Shown: positions 1 to 10,159 of the stretch, one piece after another | Position numbering within the stretch: the first letter of the stretch is position 1 | Layout of the letters: each line of letters opens with the position of its first letter | DNA from: Hermatobates lingyangjiaoensis | Taxonomy: Eukaryota > Arthropoda > Insecta > Hemiptera > Hermatobatidae | Length of the DNA stretch: 64,000 nt | Assembly: GCA_026182355.1 (NCBI GenBank) | Contig: JAPFBL010000319.1 | Location: 1-64,000 of the forward strand | Reading direction: 5' to 3' | The notes under the pieces: model-generated | What the model was told of the DNA's origin: nothing | Databases searched by the model: none | What the model saw: the letters and a program-made list of their open reading frames with translations, nothing else | Program-made: the position numbers and the translations under genes

Positions 1-41
1 CGACTGGGTTTCGAGTCTATCGTCTCGAGTCGAGTCGAATC

Positions 42-143
42 GTTGGGTTTTTGACTCTGACGAAGACCGCTTGTTACGGTTGAAAGATCTTAGTCTTGTT
101 TTCCCATTTCTTATTGTGATTTGATCATTGATATATATATATT
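42..143 (+). mobile_element. PLE-derived hammerhead unit, family A
   Basis: This is the 3' terminal unit of a Penelope-like element. The order is CTGACGA, a stem II hairpin (GACCG, loop CTTGTTA, CGGTT), GAAA, the palindrome AGATCT, and the cleavage-site U. Stem I can form from GACT/AGTC plus TGGG/CCCA. The unit ends in TTGATCATTGAT and runs into (TA)n. The same unit recurs over a dozen times in the window, and the 20 kb copy shows its parent element. The ribozyme reading is from sequence pattern only. Confidence 0.75.
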
Positions 144-2112
144 AAAGGGCTAAGCGGTTGCAGGGATTTACTGAAAAGGTCTTCTTGACTTTGTTGAATC
201 CAAATATTTCTAAAATGTCCGGTTTTAAACTTAAATATTTATATTTCACTTAGATTTTCGTGTAATTAAGATTTATGTAATATTTTTTTGATTTTCTGTA
301 TTTCTTTTTTTTTGTAATTATTTTTATATTGGCTGTCAGTCCTTCTTTTGTTCGCTCAGTCTCATGCATATGTTCCAAGTGGTTTTTTCATAACTCCTCG
401 AAAATGAAAGCTCTAATTACATTATTACTATTTAATATTTTCAATACTTGTTACTTAGAACTTTTTCAAAAATTTCATTATTAAACCAAAATATAACTCC
501 TTTGTTTATAGTACTATTTAACCCAGCATTTTTCATTTCATTTCCACTAACAAGTAAAACTGAAAACAATCCAAATGAAGAGATATCAATAGTTTATTTA
601 TTATTAATTTCTGTATATGTTCATAAATGCTTCAAATGATAACTAAGGCAGTATGACTCTGTACTATATAAAACTCTGTCAAAACTTGTTGAGAAAATAT
701 CATTAGATCACAACTTTTTATTTCATTTAATGATTTGATTAATAATACATTTCTGTAAGTGCTACTAATGACAGTTATTTGTTATCGCAACTTGTTTAAA
801 ATCCAACATTTATCATTACATTTCCGATATAGTTGTGGATCTGGAGAGAACAAAAATCAAATAAATCAGCTCATTGATTTTCAAGGAGTTTGCTTATATG
901 CTTTCTTAAATTGAAGTTTAATGTACAGTACTCCAAAATATTTTTATACATCAAATGCCCAAGTAGAGATTATTTTAAAAAATTGTGCATTAATTAGATG
1001 CAGTTAATACCTAAATGGTTTAATGAAGTCTGCATCTTTCAAAAGACAGTTTCTAGTTAAGTTTGTCAAATACCGTTTTAAACTCTTAAATCGTCTACTG
1101 TGATAAGTAACATGTTCTTACCTTACTTTTTACTTTTTTCAAAAATAACACAAATATTCATTTTATTTTGTGTCTATTTCTTACAAGTGTCTCAGGAAAA
1201 TAATTTTAAATAATCAGAAATTGATGTTTTTTGTAAAATCTCTTCGACAACACATTTTAAGCACTTTTTATGTTGCAAAAATTTGGATCATATATTTAAC
1301 TATTTGGTGGTATTGGTTACATTTAGGTATCATCTGGTCTTTCAGAAATATGAATTAGAGGTATACATTTCTTTTATACTCTGTGAATGGCTGTAAGAGT
1401 ATATTCACGCCCATATATTAAATAGTGTATTTCTTAATTTATTCATGAAAAAAATTGAGAATACTATAAAAAAAATGACCATTTAGAAAGATATGTTAAA
1501 TGAAAAAAACACTATAATTATCATTTTTACTAGTATATAAAGGTAATTTTACATAATGATAAACTATATCAATATTTTACGCAATGTTTAGCAAAGTATT
1601 TTTCTATAGATTGCGCAAAATTATGAAAGTAAAAATCTGATGTTTTAGTGTTAAGGAAACATAGGTTTAGCCTCCATAAATACAATAATGCACTAGTATT
1701 ATCACATATTTTCGCTATATTTCAACTCTTCTTCTGTTGTGATAGGAGCCACATCAACAACATATATAGTCAATTATTTCTATAATTAATACCATTATAT
1801 ATCAACTCAAGCATGCTAAATCTAGACAACACAACCGTCTGCATAAACACATGAGGGTTTGGATATACGCCTCTGTGACCTAATGAACGATATAACAGAT
1901 TAAGCCGTCCAAGTATTAGCCTCTTATACTAGATTACTAGTATACATCTGAAATTTAGTATAATTTTTCAGTTTGCATTCCAAGGAATAGTTAATGTAGT
2001 ATATCTTACAACTTATATTATATCTGGTATCTTTTAAGATACTCTATTTTTAGTGAGTAAGTGATTTGTATAAAAGGACTTTTCACATTTCTTTTACAAC
2101 TTATATATATAT
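144..2112. other. AT-rich non-coding sequence
   Basis: No supported gene, RNA or recognisable transposon was found. The short open frames here lack codon structure. A short (TA) tract near 2100 leads into the next hammerhead unit. Confidence 0.6.
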
Positions 2113-2195
2113 CTGTTGGGTTTTTGACCCTGACGAAGACCGCCTGTCACCATTGAAAGTTCTCAGTTTTGTTTTCCCGTTTCATATTGTGGTTT
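2113..2195 (+). mobile_element. Diverged family A hammerhead unit
   Basis: This is an older copy of the family A unit. CTGACGA and the GACCG side of stem II are kept, but the loop and the 3' strand have drifted (CATTGAAAG replaces GGTTGAAAG), so stem II is weakened. It ends at TGATCATATATGA and is followed by (TA)n. Confidence 0.65.
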
Positions 2196-2202
2196 GATCA
2201 TA

Positions 2203-2204
2203 TA

Positions 2205-2244
<40 letters not shown>

Positions 2245-2410
2245 GTTTTATTAAAAGTAATGCCAATTTAACTTTTACACTTTTTCTTATCCGTTTTTCA
2301 AGTGTTCTCATACTTGACTTCCATGGTTCTGGAACTAAAAACATAAGTTCACCAAAATTTTTATTACTATACACCGACATGTTTCGGTCATCGTTGACCA
2401 TTTTCAAGGT
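2203..2410 (-). mobile_element. PLE pLTR fragment: hammerhead plus N-terminal ORF start, cut at (TA)n
   Basis: On the minus strand a hammerhead motif at 2373-2410 has stem II TGGTC/GACC, GAAAC and the palindrome ACATGT, followed by the cleavage C. The CUGANGA box is degenerate. It is followed at once by an open frame with FGELMFLVPEPWKSS and RTLEKRIRKS, the conserved N-terminal region of PLE proteins in this window. The frame then runs into (TA)n, read as a run of Tyr-Ile. It resembles the fragments at 10.3, 18.4 and 45.9 kb. Confidence 0.65.
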
Positions 2411-2570
2411 TAAAGAATATATAAAATTATTAATGATCGAAAAGTGAATAACAATTAAAATAAACTAAAATAAACCTAACGAGTCCATAACACATATTCA
2501 CAACTAGGGAGGTTATCAAAGGTAAAGGTATGTTTGATGAGGTAAAGGTATATATATATATATATATATA

Positions 2571-2790
2571 TGATCAAATAACAAAATCAAATGGGGAAAA
2601 AAGACTAATATCTTTCAACCGCAACAAGCGGTCATTGTCAGAGTCAAAAACCCAAATGGTTTTTTTGACTCCAGTTGGGTTTTTGATTCTGACGAAGACC
2701 GCTTGTTATAGTTGAAAGATCTTAGTCTTTTTTTCCCATTTCATTTTGTAGCTTGATCATTGATTCTATTTCACGTGTTTATTGCTTAAT
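2571..2790. mobile_element. Head-to-head pair of family A hammerhead units
   Basis: A minus-strand unit (about 2571-2655) faces a plus-strand unit (2672-2790), with the ribozyme 5' sides towards the centre. The plus copy retains GACGAAGACCGCTTGTTATAGTT and GAAAGATCTT, with its first core base changed (TTCTGACGA context). The outer end of the left arm is a (TA)n tract starting near 2550. Confidence 0.7.
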
Positions 2791-2821
2791 CTTAATTAAT
2801 ATTAATAATATAATATATATA

Positions 2822-3005
2822 TACCTGAAAACGAAAAATGGTCCGGCAGGACAGATTACACTTAAAATAAACTGTGACACATAGAAAGAAACATAACAAA
2901 AACTCACTTTTCAATATTTCGACCGTTATTTATGGTGGTGAAAATATTTAAAAGTGAGTCATTGTTATGTTTCTTTCTATGTGTCATAGTTTATTTTAAG
3001 TATAT
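2822..3005. mobile_element. Family B inverted pair, hairpin centred in ribozyme stem II
   Basis: The arms share the family B motifs GACACATAG, AACATAACAAA and CACTTTTCAATATTT in inverted orientation. The left arm also carries the family terminus GGTCCGGCAGGACAG. The inversion point sits where the stem II hairpin of a complete family B copy would be, near 2920-2940, so neither arm has a full catalytic core. (TA)n flanks both sides. Confidence 0.65.
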
Positions 3006-3029
3006 ATTATATATATATATTAACAAAAA

Positions 3030-3262
3030 AATTCACAAAAGATAACAATCGTCTCTCAGTAAACTATGGGTACAGAGTAAATAGAAAAACACACTTACAC
3101 TCTCTAATTTGCGGTCTAACCGTCTTCTTGCGAAGCGAAGGTTTGAGACGCAAGTGCGTTTCTTGTCCCTATCTCTTCTCTCCTGATGACGGTTAAAACA
3201 AAAATTAAAGAGCATAAGTGTGTTTTACTATATCCTTTGTTCCTATAGTTTACTCTGAAACT
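3030..3262. mobile_element. Family C inverted pair
   Basis: The left arm contains ACAGAGTAAATAGAAAAACACAC and the right arm its inverted relative ending TAGTTTACTCTG. The right arm has CTCTCCTGATGACGG with a weak stem II followed by AAATTAAAGAG, a degenerate hammerhead (3172-3216). It is related to the better-kept pairs at 9.6 and 12.2 kb. Confidence 0.5.
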
Positions 3263-4119
3263 TATATATATAGTAGGCGTGCGTACGTAGGAGTATATAT
3301 GTTAGAAACTCTAATATGTACTCATATATTTGAATAAAAATTAAATCAAACCACTACTATAGTACACTGAATTATTCTATATATGTTACTATTTCACCAT
3401 TAACTTCTTTACAATAAATTAAGCATTATTTGAATGATATTCACAGACACAATATTAGAGTTTCAAGGGAGAAACAAAGGTTATTTACTGGAGTAGAATG
3501 AAATTACCTTGTGTGTATATGAATGTGCATGAATGTATGTACGTATGTGTTTGTCTTTATTTCTTAATAATTATTTGTTTCACTCCCCCTCTGTCTCGTA
3601 CAAAGTGTAATGGTCTATAAATCAGTGAAGATTTTTTTTAATTACGACAGAAGAAAAAATAAAAAAAATTACATCAAGTATGTTATCCACCATTGTGTTA
3701 TAGTTTAATTAACTGTCAGTTACTCAAGATCATTTGGTTTATTATTATGGGCCATCAGTGTTTATTAGTTTTGTATGTATTATGTATACATATATTAATC
3801 TAAATAAAAAAAGATCTTCTAAAAGTATTTAAATAAAAAAATCACACTCATATCCTCAGAATTTTGGTTGTCGGTAAATGTTTATATAAGAATTGTATGT
3901 CACATTAGAATTCCTGAAACAGCATTATTTGTCTGAGAATATATAATTGTGGACGCGGTACAATAAATAAATAAAAGACAAATTGTAACAGTATGTTAAG
4001 TAAGAATTTATTTAATGTTGAACAATTTGAACTTAGCATACTGTTACACATAAGCTCACCAATTACACGATATAAGTGAGTTTGAGGTAAAAATTAAATA
4101 AATTGAAAGAAAAACTCAC
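3263..4119. other. AT-rich non-coding sequence
   Basis: No gene or repeat family is recognised. It contains a short TGTATGTACGTATGTGTTTG-like simple stretch near 3530. Confidence 0.55.
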
Positions 4120-4358
4120 CAGAAGGAACAAGGACTTGATCATCATGTTGCTGGGGCGATGACGATTTTGAGGGCGGTGGAGGCGGGGGTGGTGCAAGGG
4201 AGGCGGCATAAGCATCAAGGTCGAGAAGGTCTGCCTCCGGAGGCGGTTCGTAAACTCGGACAGCACCCCCAGAGCAGCCTGCTCCCGTCACCTGCCACTC
4301 GCACATACCATGACCGGACAGCACTTCCAACATCACTGACTGCTGTGCTCTGCTGCCG
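4120..4358 (-). CDS. Candidate coding exon, proline-rich, unassigned
   Basis: A GC-rich island in AT-rich surroundings stays open on the minus strand up to a strong donor (CTTCTG then GTGAGT) at 4120. The favoured frame includes AVRVYEPPPEADLLDLDAY, then a run of prolines, SKSSSPQQHDDQ and VLVPSG. The 5' boundary is not settled: GACTCAG gives 4358, and other AG sites lie just downstream. Composition suggests a cytoplasmic or low-complexity region. It has the same orientation as turtle and could be an alternative tail exon or part of a downstream gene. I cannot identify the protein, and another frame is also open for part of the stretch. Confidence 0.4.
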
Positions 4359-4849
4359 CTGAGTCACCTTCCAGGTAATCCCCCACCTTCCCACCCACTC
4401 TCAGGCGCCAAAATTTCTAATTAAACACCAATTTTTCAATTAGCCTGAGTAAGAGTCCATCATGATTATTAATATTCTGCAGAAATTCAAAACTCAATTA
4501 ACTCCACTTGGAAATAATAATGATAATAATAAACATGATATCCCTAAATTAGGCTCCTAAAAAATAAATAAAAAATATTTACCATGATAAACTTTCTTTT
4601 TTCACAAAATAGATACAGATCAAGTTTTATGTACTATATTTTATAAATGTATAATTACAATGAAAATTTGACCATAGTTAAGTAAATAAAAGAGCAAAAA
4701 AATATAGAATGGAGCAATAATTTTGAACAAATAGTTTCAATTGAGTTCGAATGTGAACATTATTCGTTCGATCTAGTTCATCAAAATAATCATTCTGGTT
4801 TTTAAAACTATGGCAAGATCTTTATTATTCTTTAAAATATTTATTATAC
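4359..4849. other. AT-rich non-coding sequence
   Basis: Nothing recognisable was found. It holds a short ATAATAATAA-type run near 4510. Confidence 0.55.
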
Positions 4850-5321
4850 TGATATATATATATATATACGAGTATATATATATATATATAAACAAAACTA
4901 AAGTTTATCGGGACTCGGTCAGTTCTTCAGGTTCAAATTAAACTCTCATTGCCAACGTTTCGATCTTTATTTAAAACCTTTTTCATAGGCAGAATTATAA
5001 ATTTTGAAAACAGAAAAACTAAGTATTACATTACAAATTATTTTACAAAGAAAAATAGTATGTGGATTTTAACAACAACTGTAGTCTGAATGAACACGTG
5101 ACACTGAACTGTTCAGGCATATAGCTTCCATATTGTTTTAGTAATGTAATTTGTAATAGTTTGTTCATTTTCAAATATTCCTACATTTGCCTTTGAAAAA
5201 GATTTTGAATAAAATCCAAACGTCAGCAATGAGAGTTTGATTGGAAGTGGAAGAAACTGACCGCATCCCGATTTATCATTTTTATTTTCATATCTGTCCC
5301 ACGGTCGACAATTTATTACTG

Positions 5322-5358
<37 letters not shown>
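4850..5358. mobile_element. Family D PLE terminal units in inverted orientation, between (TA)n tracts
   Basis: The minus-strand arm starts with CTAAAGTTTATCGGGACTCG and GGTCAGTTCTTCAGG, and includes CATTGCCAACGTTTCG. The plus-strand arm, of a diverged subfamily, has CCAAACGTCAGCAATGAGAG, AACTGACCGCATCCCGATTTATC and CCACGGTCGAC. The hammerhead-like box (CTATGAAAAAGG, a weak hairpin, GAAACGTT with palindrome ACGT) is mutated. (TA)n lies at both ends. Confidence 0.65.
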
Positions 5359-5360
<2 letters not shown>

Positions 5361-5364
5361 ATAT

Positions 5365-5698
5365 ATAAAGATTTCACATAAACACGTGAAATAACAATCA
5401 ATGATCAAACCAACGATACGAGGGCAATAGCCTCTTCAAAGAGGGTTGACAGCTAGCGGATAGTTTTTTACTTTTTCTTACTCTACTCCTTTGTTTCCCC
5501 AAACATCCCTTTCTGGACATTAGTCCTTTCCTGCGCTTTCACCCTTTTAAAATACCACTCTTCCCTCCCACTCTTCTCAACTCCTCACCAGATGTTTTCT
5601 GCATCTAGTGTTTCAGTTGGGTTTTTGACTCTGACGAAGACCGCTTGTTACGGTTGAAAGATCTTAGCCTTATTTTCCCATTTTCTTATTGTGGTTTG

Positions 5699-5705
<7 letters not shown>
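5365..5705 (+). mobile_element. 5'-truncated 3' end of family A PLE with hammerhead
   Basis: A short inverted terminal piece (TTTCACATAAACACGTGAAA, 5365-5411) is joined to a plus-strand fragment. That fragment starts in the last codons of the family A endonuclease (ACGAGGGCAATAGCCTC), continues through its 3' untranslated region (GTTGACAGCTAGCGGATAG to CATCTAGTGTTTCAG) and ends with the hammerhead unit at 5616-5680. The parent arrangement is seen on the minus strand at 19.9-20.2 kb. Stem I is weakened here (AGCC replaces AGTC). Confidence 0.75.
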
Positions 5706-5739
<34 letters not shown>

Positions 5740-5940
5740 CAGGTTTCGTTGAACACGAGAGAGTATTTCCTCTGGATAATTTTCCTTGCAACTTTTTCCA
5801 GTTTGCGGATCTTTTGCAAACTGGAAAAAGTTACAAGGAAAATTATCCAGAGGAAATACTCTATCGTGTTAAACAAAACCTGTCTATCTGAGAGACTGCT
5901 GCCCAAGTATACTAATATATATATATATACGTATGAAGCT
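5703..5940. mobile_element. Inverted pair of PLE N-terminal fragments
   Basis: After a (TA)n tract, two copies of one coding segment lie head to head around the short centre GGATCTTTT. The motifs are LEKVTRKIIQRKYS then VLNKTCLSERLLPKYTN on the plus strand, with a near-identical minus-strand copy. Both frames run out into (TA)n. The segment matches the N-terminal PLE motif found in other families. No ribozyme lies between the arms. Confidence 0.65.
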
Positions 5941-6110
5941 TAAACTACAACGGAAAGAGGAAAACAATAGAAATAAATGCTCTGAGGTGAGAGCAAACAA
6001 AGTAAACACTGAGAAGCCAACATAAAAGTTAACATAAAAGAGGCCTCAGAGCATTTATATCTATTGTTTTCCTTTTTCAATTGTGGTTTAAGCTTCATTG
6101 ATTGCATCAC
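5936..6110. repeat. Short inverted repeat (family M)
   Basis: The arms GAAGCTTAAACTACAA..GAAAACAATAG..AAATGCTCTGAGG and their inverse (CCTCAGAGCATTTATATCTATTG, then GGTTTAAGCTTC) enclose about 65 bp. It has the layout of the other fold-back PLE units, but no clear ribozyme core is seen. Confidence 0.5.
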
Positions 6111-6149
6111 ATGTTTATTTATTGTGATTTTTCTGCATATTTATGTATA

Positions 6150-6345
6150 TATCTGCTAGTTTTATTAAAATTAATGCTAATTTTGAGTTTCACACATTTT
6201 TTACTCATTTTTTCTACATTTCACACATAGAATCTCCATATATATAGGATATATAGGAACAAGATACACAAGTTCACCAAAATTTTTATTAGTACATATA
6301 TACCGACATGTTTTGATCTCTGTCCACCACTTTCAAACACCCAAA
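6150..6345 (-). mobile_element. PLE pLTR fragment, N-terminal start with degenerate hammerhead
   Basis: The minus strand carries a degraded version of the N-terminal motif and, at 6297-6343, a hammerhead remnant ending in AAAACATGTCGG (palindrome ACATGT). It pairs in inverted orientation with the fragment at 6760-6965, with PLE endonuclease sequence between them. Confidence 0.45.
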
Positions 6346-6435
6346 GAGTATACTAGGAATGAAATTAACTAGGGAAACGCTAACTAATAATACAGTTGTA
6401 CTTAATAAGAAAATAACCACACTCGATTACAAATC

Positions 6436-6609
6436 ATGGAGGCAATTTATATTTTGGAAAAACAACGCATTATCAATAGTCAAGGGTGGGAGGATTTGCA
6501 AGAATTCTACAATTCTATGAAGGCAGTAAAAACAAACCAGGCAGGGAGGTGCAACAAAGTTTATTTGATGCCCTCCGTGATTAATATGAACAATGAAAAT
6601 GTAAGTTAA
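6436..6609 (+). CDS. C-terminal end of a PLE endonuclease ORF (remnant)
   Basis: An open stretch of 57 codons starts MEAIYILEKQRIINSQGWED and continues through LQEFYNSMKAV and KVYLMPSVINMNNENVS to a TAA. The order 'EAI-I-LE-Q-IN--GWDL--FYN' resembles the extreme C-terminus of PLE GIY-YIG proteins, where EAIxIxxxxPxxNxDxGxxLPxIY is common. No GIY-YIG core is upstream, so this is a 5'-truncated copy. A 3' untranslated stretch and a second pLTR fragment follow, the expected order for the 3' end of a PLE. The start codon is arbitrary. Confidence 0.5.
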   Translation: MEAIYILEKQRIINSQGWEDLQEFYNSMKAVKTNQAGRCNKVYLMPSVINMNNENVS

Positions 6610-6759
6610 CCAGGAGCTGTATGAAACCTCGTCCTGCCTATTACCTTTTGGTAAACTCTCATAAGATGTTTATATTTAAAGTTTCCTCTGTGATTATTTA
6701 TTTTTATTTTAATTTTTTGATATTGTTAAATTTTTAGACATTGTTATGTTTGTAGTGTT

Positions 6760-6960
6760 GAATTTTAATTAATGAAATCTTGAAAATTGAAGACGGAGAC
6801 CGAATCGTGTCGGTATCTACTACTACTAATAAAACTTTTAGTGAACTTGTGTATGTATCTTGTTCTTAATATGTAGAGAACCTGTATGAGAAAGGTGGAC
6901 AAATTGAGAAGAAAATGTATGGAACTCAAAATTGGCATTAAATTTCTACACCGCTTCAAC
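6760..6960 (+). mobile_element. PLE 3' pLTR fragment with N-terminal ORF start
   Basis: A degenerate hammerhead (TTGAAGA, CGG-AGA-CCG, GAATC) near 6790-6820 is followed by a frame with LVYVSC and then RTCMRKVDKLRRKCMELKIG. This is the same charged N-terminal motif (R-LEK--RK-----IG--F) seen in the other PLE fragments. It is disrupted by at least one frameshift and passes into a different element at about 6960. Confidence 0.5.
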
Positions 6961-7184
6961 TTATCTGACAACGGCTTGTGTGGAGCGTGCCTGTTAGTGG
7001 AGGCAAGCCTGGAACACAGTCTTCTCCAGTGATCCCATTCCCTTCGAGAACGTGGAATATTAAAGGAGAAGCTTGGTAAAGTGGCCTCTCACCTAACAAA
7101 TACTAACAAACACCAAGTTTTGGAAAACGCTGCTGATTTACACTTTAGACATAGAGTCATCGAAGCAGCCGTCTTTGGAAGCTG
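6961..7184 (+). pseudogene. Non-LTR retrotransposon C-terminal fragment
   Basis: The frame reads LSDNGLCGACLLVEASLEHS, LLQ, a TGA stop, then SHSLRERGILKEKLGKVASH and so on to EAAVFGS and a stop. The spacing C-x2-C-x7-H followed by L-L-x-C matches the cysteine/histidine knuckle near the end of many LINE ORF2 proteins (E-LEH-LL-CP). The expected last cysteine is exactly where TGA lies, so one substitution appears to have killed it. No reverse transcriptase is adjacent, so this is a short relic. Confidence 0.45.
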
Positions 7185-7195
7185 AATAAGAGAAG

Positions 7196-7277
7196 TACCA
7201 TAACTAGTAAAATTGGTATTAATTTCAACGAAACTTGAATAAATGAAAAGGTCTGCTTCCTAAATACACGAATATAT
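7196..7277 (+). mobile_element. Short PLE N-terminal fragment
   Basis: A frame with KIGINFNET, a stop and then EKVCFLNTRIYLY resembles the 'IGI-FN---L-E-LLPKYTNIYI' end of the N-terminal PLE module seen elsewhere in the window. It is only about 80 bp long and has in-frame stops. Confidence 0.4.
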
Positions 7278-8587
7278 TTATATCAAGAAAATCGCCACTA
7301 AAAGAAGTAAAAACAGTAGGAAAAGTCCAAAAGAACAATGAAAAGAGGGATTAGCCAGTAGCAAGAGCGTTGGCATTGTAAGTTAAAGTTCGTTTTCAGA
7401 ACCAAACATGCCTCATCAACCCAATTTTCTTCATCTCATGAACAAAAAAACAAGGTAAAACAGTTAGGAGACAACTTGTCTAGAAACCATAATTACCAAA
7501 TGCTCATCAATTTTCAGTAAACCAGGGCTTATGTTAATCAAGCTATCAATGTCATGTTTTGTCAGGCAGGATTCAATAATATTAGGTTTAATGATGTATT
7601 TTTCATGAACTAGTACTTTGGCTTGTTGCTATTTAATGGAATGTTTTAATTTACTAGTATACCGAAATAAAGTATTTGATTTTTGCCTTATTTTAAAACT
7701 ATATTTATGCTGTTGAGACAACGTTCTAACTCTTAATTTGATAATCTATAATATTTAAGCCTAAAAAATGGCAAAGAATAGATTACACATATCCTTCATT
7801 ACTACTCATACAATCTTTTATTAGGCAGTTTTTAAAATTTTCTCCATTTTTGAAGACAGTAGTAATACCAAACTATTTCACCAAAAAAAAAAAGAACGCC
7901 AACTAACTACATGCATGTTTAAAAGTAAGTTTAAGTAATAAAGCAGGACTTTTAAATTTTCTATTATTTGAGTTCGTTTTAACCTGTTATTATATTAACA
8001 ATTAAGAGTTCAAGGTACTTTCTTTAATTTTGCATCAATGCAGTAAATGGTCAGAATTACCTTGCCTAATTACTCCTAACTACAGGTCCTAAAAGCCCTC
8101 ATGAACATCTTCTTGAACACAGATCTTTTAACACAAGTGGGATGGAGAGATTAACAATAATATAAAGAGCCAAATGAATGGGCTTCGTATAATCAGCAAA
8201 CTCCAAACCAATTCCCTTTCGCTTCAAACGAGCATCCAGAAAAGCCAAAGTTATAAAGAATACTATAATATATTAATATATAATGTATAAAGAATACAAA
8301 GATAATATAATAGAGCAGGTTAAAGGAAGCAGTTAAATTATTATGTCATGAAAAGACCCTCCTTAACATTACATTATTCAATATACGACAAAAAAAATGT
8401 TGGTAACTTGATTAAGATCAGCTCTGGGTTAAAGAATGACTGAAAATTTGGTAAAAAAGGTTGTTACATAAGTCTTTATGTTTTCCCTTTTTTTGTTCAT
8501 CAGATGGTTAGTCAATTGGCACTAATGGTTCTGAAAATATTCTTAAGAAACAAAGGTAATGTAGAGATAGAAACAGGTATAACAGAC
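7278..8587. other. AT-rich non-coding sequence
   Basis: No gene or named repeat was found. A poly-A run lies near 7885. Confidence 0.55.
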
Positions 8588-8700
8588 TTCTATTTATCGA
8601 CGACCGTCGCTATCACGAGGCAAAGAGTAGTGCTGAAAGACACTCTTCGCATCTTGATGACGACTATTGTCGAATTATAGAAGTGAGTTGACCTCCTCTA
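8588..8700. mobile_element. Inverted pair of degenerate hammerhead-like hairpins
   Basis: The plus strand has CTTGATGACGACTATTGTCGAAT, which resembles UGAUGA plus stem II CGAC/GUCG plus GAA. An inverted relative (TATTTATCGACGACCGTCGC) lies 70 bp upstream. The outer arms ACTTCTAT and ATAGAAGT pair. It is a probable further PLE ribozyme family, poorly preserved. Confidence 0.4.
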
Positions 8701-8721
8701 ACCACCATGTATATTATATAT

Positions 8722-8885
8722 ATATAACTAAAGTTTATCGGGACTCGGTCAGTTCTTCAGATTTAAAAAAAATGGTTTTAACTAAAAACTGAAACGTTGG
8801 CATTAACAGTTTAACTTGAATTTTAAGAACTGACCAATTCCCGATAAACTTTAGTTTTTTTCTATTCCACGATCAATACTTGTAT
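8722..8885. mobile_element. Family D inverted pair, compact
   Basis: The family D terminus CTAAAGTTTATCGGGACTCG occurs on the minus strand at 8728, and its inverse (CCCGATAAACTTTAG) at 8850. Between them lie AACTGAAACGTTGGCATTAAC and TAAGAACTGACC. It is flanked by (TA)n and followed by the family end TTCTATTCCACGATCAATAC. Confidence 0.6.
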
Positions 8886-8961
8886 CAATATTTATTAATA
8901 TATATATTTTCACTTTAAACCAACAGTCTTAAACGAACGTACCACTTCTTCATGCCTTCTA

Positions 8962-9002
8962 CTCTCTTCCTGAAGATGAACTTAGTTTCAAAATATTGAT
9001 CC
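8962..9002 (+). ncRNA. Hammerhead-like ribozyme motif (family F2)
   Basis: CTCTTCCTGAAGA is followed by a hairpin (GAACTTAGTTTC, one bulge), then AAAATATTG. The catalytic box CUGAAGA is intact, the segment after stem II begins CAAAA instead of GAAA, and the stem III word is the palindrome ATAT. It lies just upstream of a (TA)n tract at 9047-9072. Confidence 0.5.
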
Positions 9003-9042
9003 CAGTATGTGTTTTCGTTCTTTATTTGCTGTTTTTTTTTCA

Positions 9043-9073
<31 letters not shown>

Positions 9074-9094
9074 GATTTCACATCGTGAAATAAC

Positions 9095-9362
9095 TAAGAG
9101 GGTTGACAGCTAGCGGATAGTTTTTTACTCCTTCTTACTGTACTCCTTTGTTTTCCCAAACATCCCTTTCTGGACATTAGTCCTTTCCTGCGCTTTCACC
9201 CTTTTAAAATACCACTCCTCCCTCCCACTCTTCTCAACCCCTCACCAGATGTTTTCTGCATCTAGTGTTTCAGTTGGGTTTTTGACTGTGACGAAGACCG
9301 CTTGTTACGGTTGAAAGATCTTAGTCTTGTTTTCCCATTACATATTGTGGTTTGATCATTGA
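9095..9362 (+). mobile_element. Family A PLE 3' end with hammerhead
   Basis: The copy begins inside the 3' untranslated region (GAGGGTTGACAGCTAGCGG) and is collinear with the 5.4 kb copy. The ribozyme is at 9272-9336, with the first core base changed (GTGACGA instead of CTGACGA). It ends at TTGATCATTGAT and (TA)n. Confidence 0.75.
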
Positions 9363-9376
9363 TATATATAGATATA

Positions 9377-9590
9377 TCAATGATCAAACCACAATAAGAA
9401 ATGGGAAAACAAGACTAAGATCTTTCAACCGTAACAAGCGGTCTTCGTCAGAGTCAGGTGGGTTTTTGACTCTGACGAAGACCACTTGTTACGGTTGAAA
9501 GATCTTAGTCTTGTTTTCCCATTTCTTATTGTGGTTTGATCATTGATTGTTATTTCACGTGTTTATGTGAAATCTTTTTATATAGATATA
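9377..9590. mobile_element. Head-to-head palindrome of family A hammerhead units
   Basis: The minus unit (9377-9460) and plus unit (9459-9590) are almost perfect inverse copies meeting at GAGTCAGGTGGGTTTTTGAC. The plus unit carries a substitution in the stem II region (GACCACTTG). It continues to the terminal hairpin TTTCACGTGTTTATGTGAAA and (TA)n. Confidence 0.8.
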
Positions 9591-9597
9591 TGTATAT

Positions 9598-9910
9598 GAG
9601 TTCAATATCGAAGAAGAGTAACAAACAGAGTAAGGAAAAACACTTACAAATTCAAATTTTTGGGAAAACTGTATTCAGGAGAAAAGTGAGAGGGAGACCA
9701 AGCACGCCGTAGACGGAACGGCAACTAACCTGTTTCGTTGAGTTACTTGCGTTGCGTCTAAATCGTGATTAGTCTAACTCTCTCTTTTCTGCTGAAGACG
9801 GATTTCACAAAAATTTGAGTTTTTAAGTACTTCTTTATTCTGTGTGTTACTCTTTTTCAATTTTGAACTGGTATTATGTCCGGTTTGAATCGTCTTTACC
9901 ATTTTATAGT
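9598..9910. mobile_element. Family C PLE units, inverted pair
   Basis: Outer arms TTCAATATCGAAGAAGAGTAAC and GTTACTCTTTTTCAATTTTG pair. A plus hammerhead-like motif at 9779-9830 has CTGAAGACGG and AAATTTGAG but a poor stem II. A minus partner near 9648-9690 has CTGAATA. Between them is a GC-richer stretch containing GCACGCCGTAGACGGAACGG. Confidence 0.55.
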
Positions 9911-9922
9911 ATATATATATAT

Positions 9923-10152
9923 AAAGATTTCACATAAACACGTAAAATAACAATCAATGATCAAACCACAATAAGAAATGGGAAAACAAGACTAAGAACT
10001 TTCAACCGTAACAAGTGGTCATCGTCAGAGTCAAAAACTCAACTGTTTTTTTGTAAACTCAGTTGGGTTTTTGACTCTGACGAAGATCTCATGTTATAGT
10101 TGAAAGGTCTTAGTCTTGTTTTCCCTTCTTATTGTGGTTTGATCATTGATAT
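9923..10152. mobile_element. Head-to-head pair of family A units with spacer
   Basis: The minus unit (9923-10045) retains its terminal hairpin and a nearly intact ribozyme. The plus unit (10061-10152) has changes in stem II (GATCTCATGTTATAGTT). The junction TTTTTTTGTAAACTCAG separates them. Confidence 0.7.
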
Positions 10153-10159
10153 ACATATA

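Noticed and set aside
2198..2407. Proteins ending in long Tyr-Ile runs, here and at many sites
   Set aside because: The Tyr-Ile part is translated (TA)n microsatellite. Only the preceding N-terminal PLE motif is meaningful.
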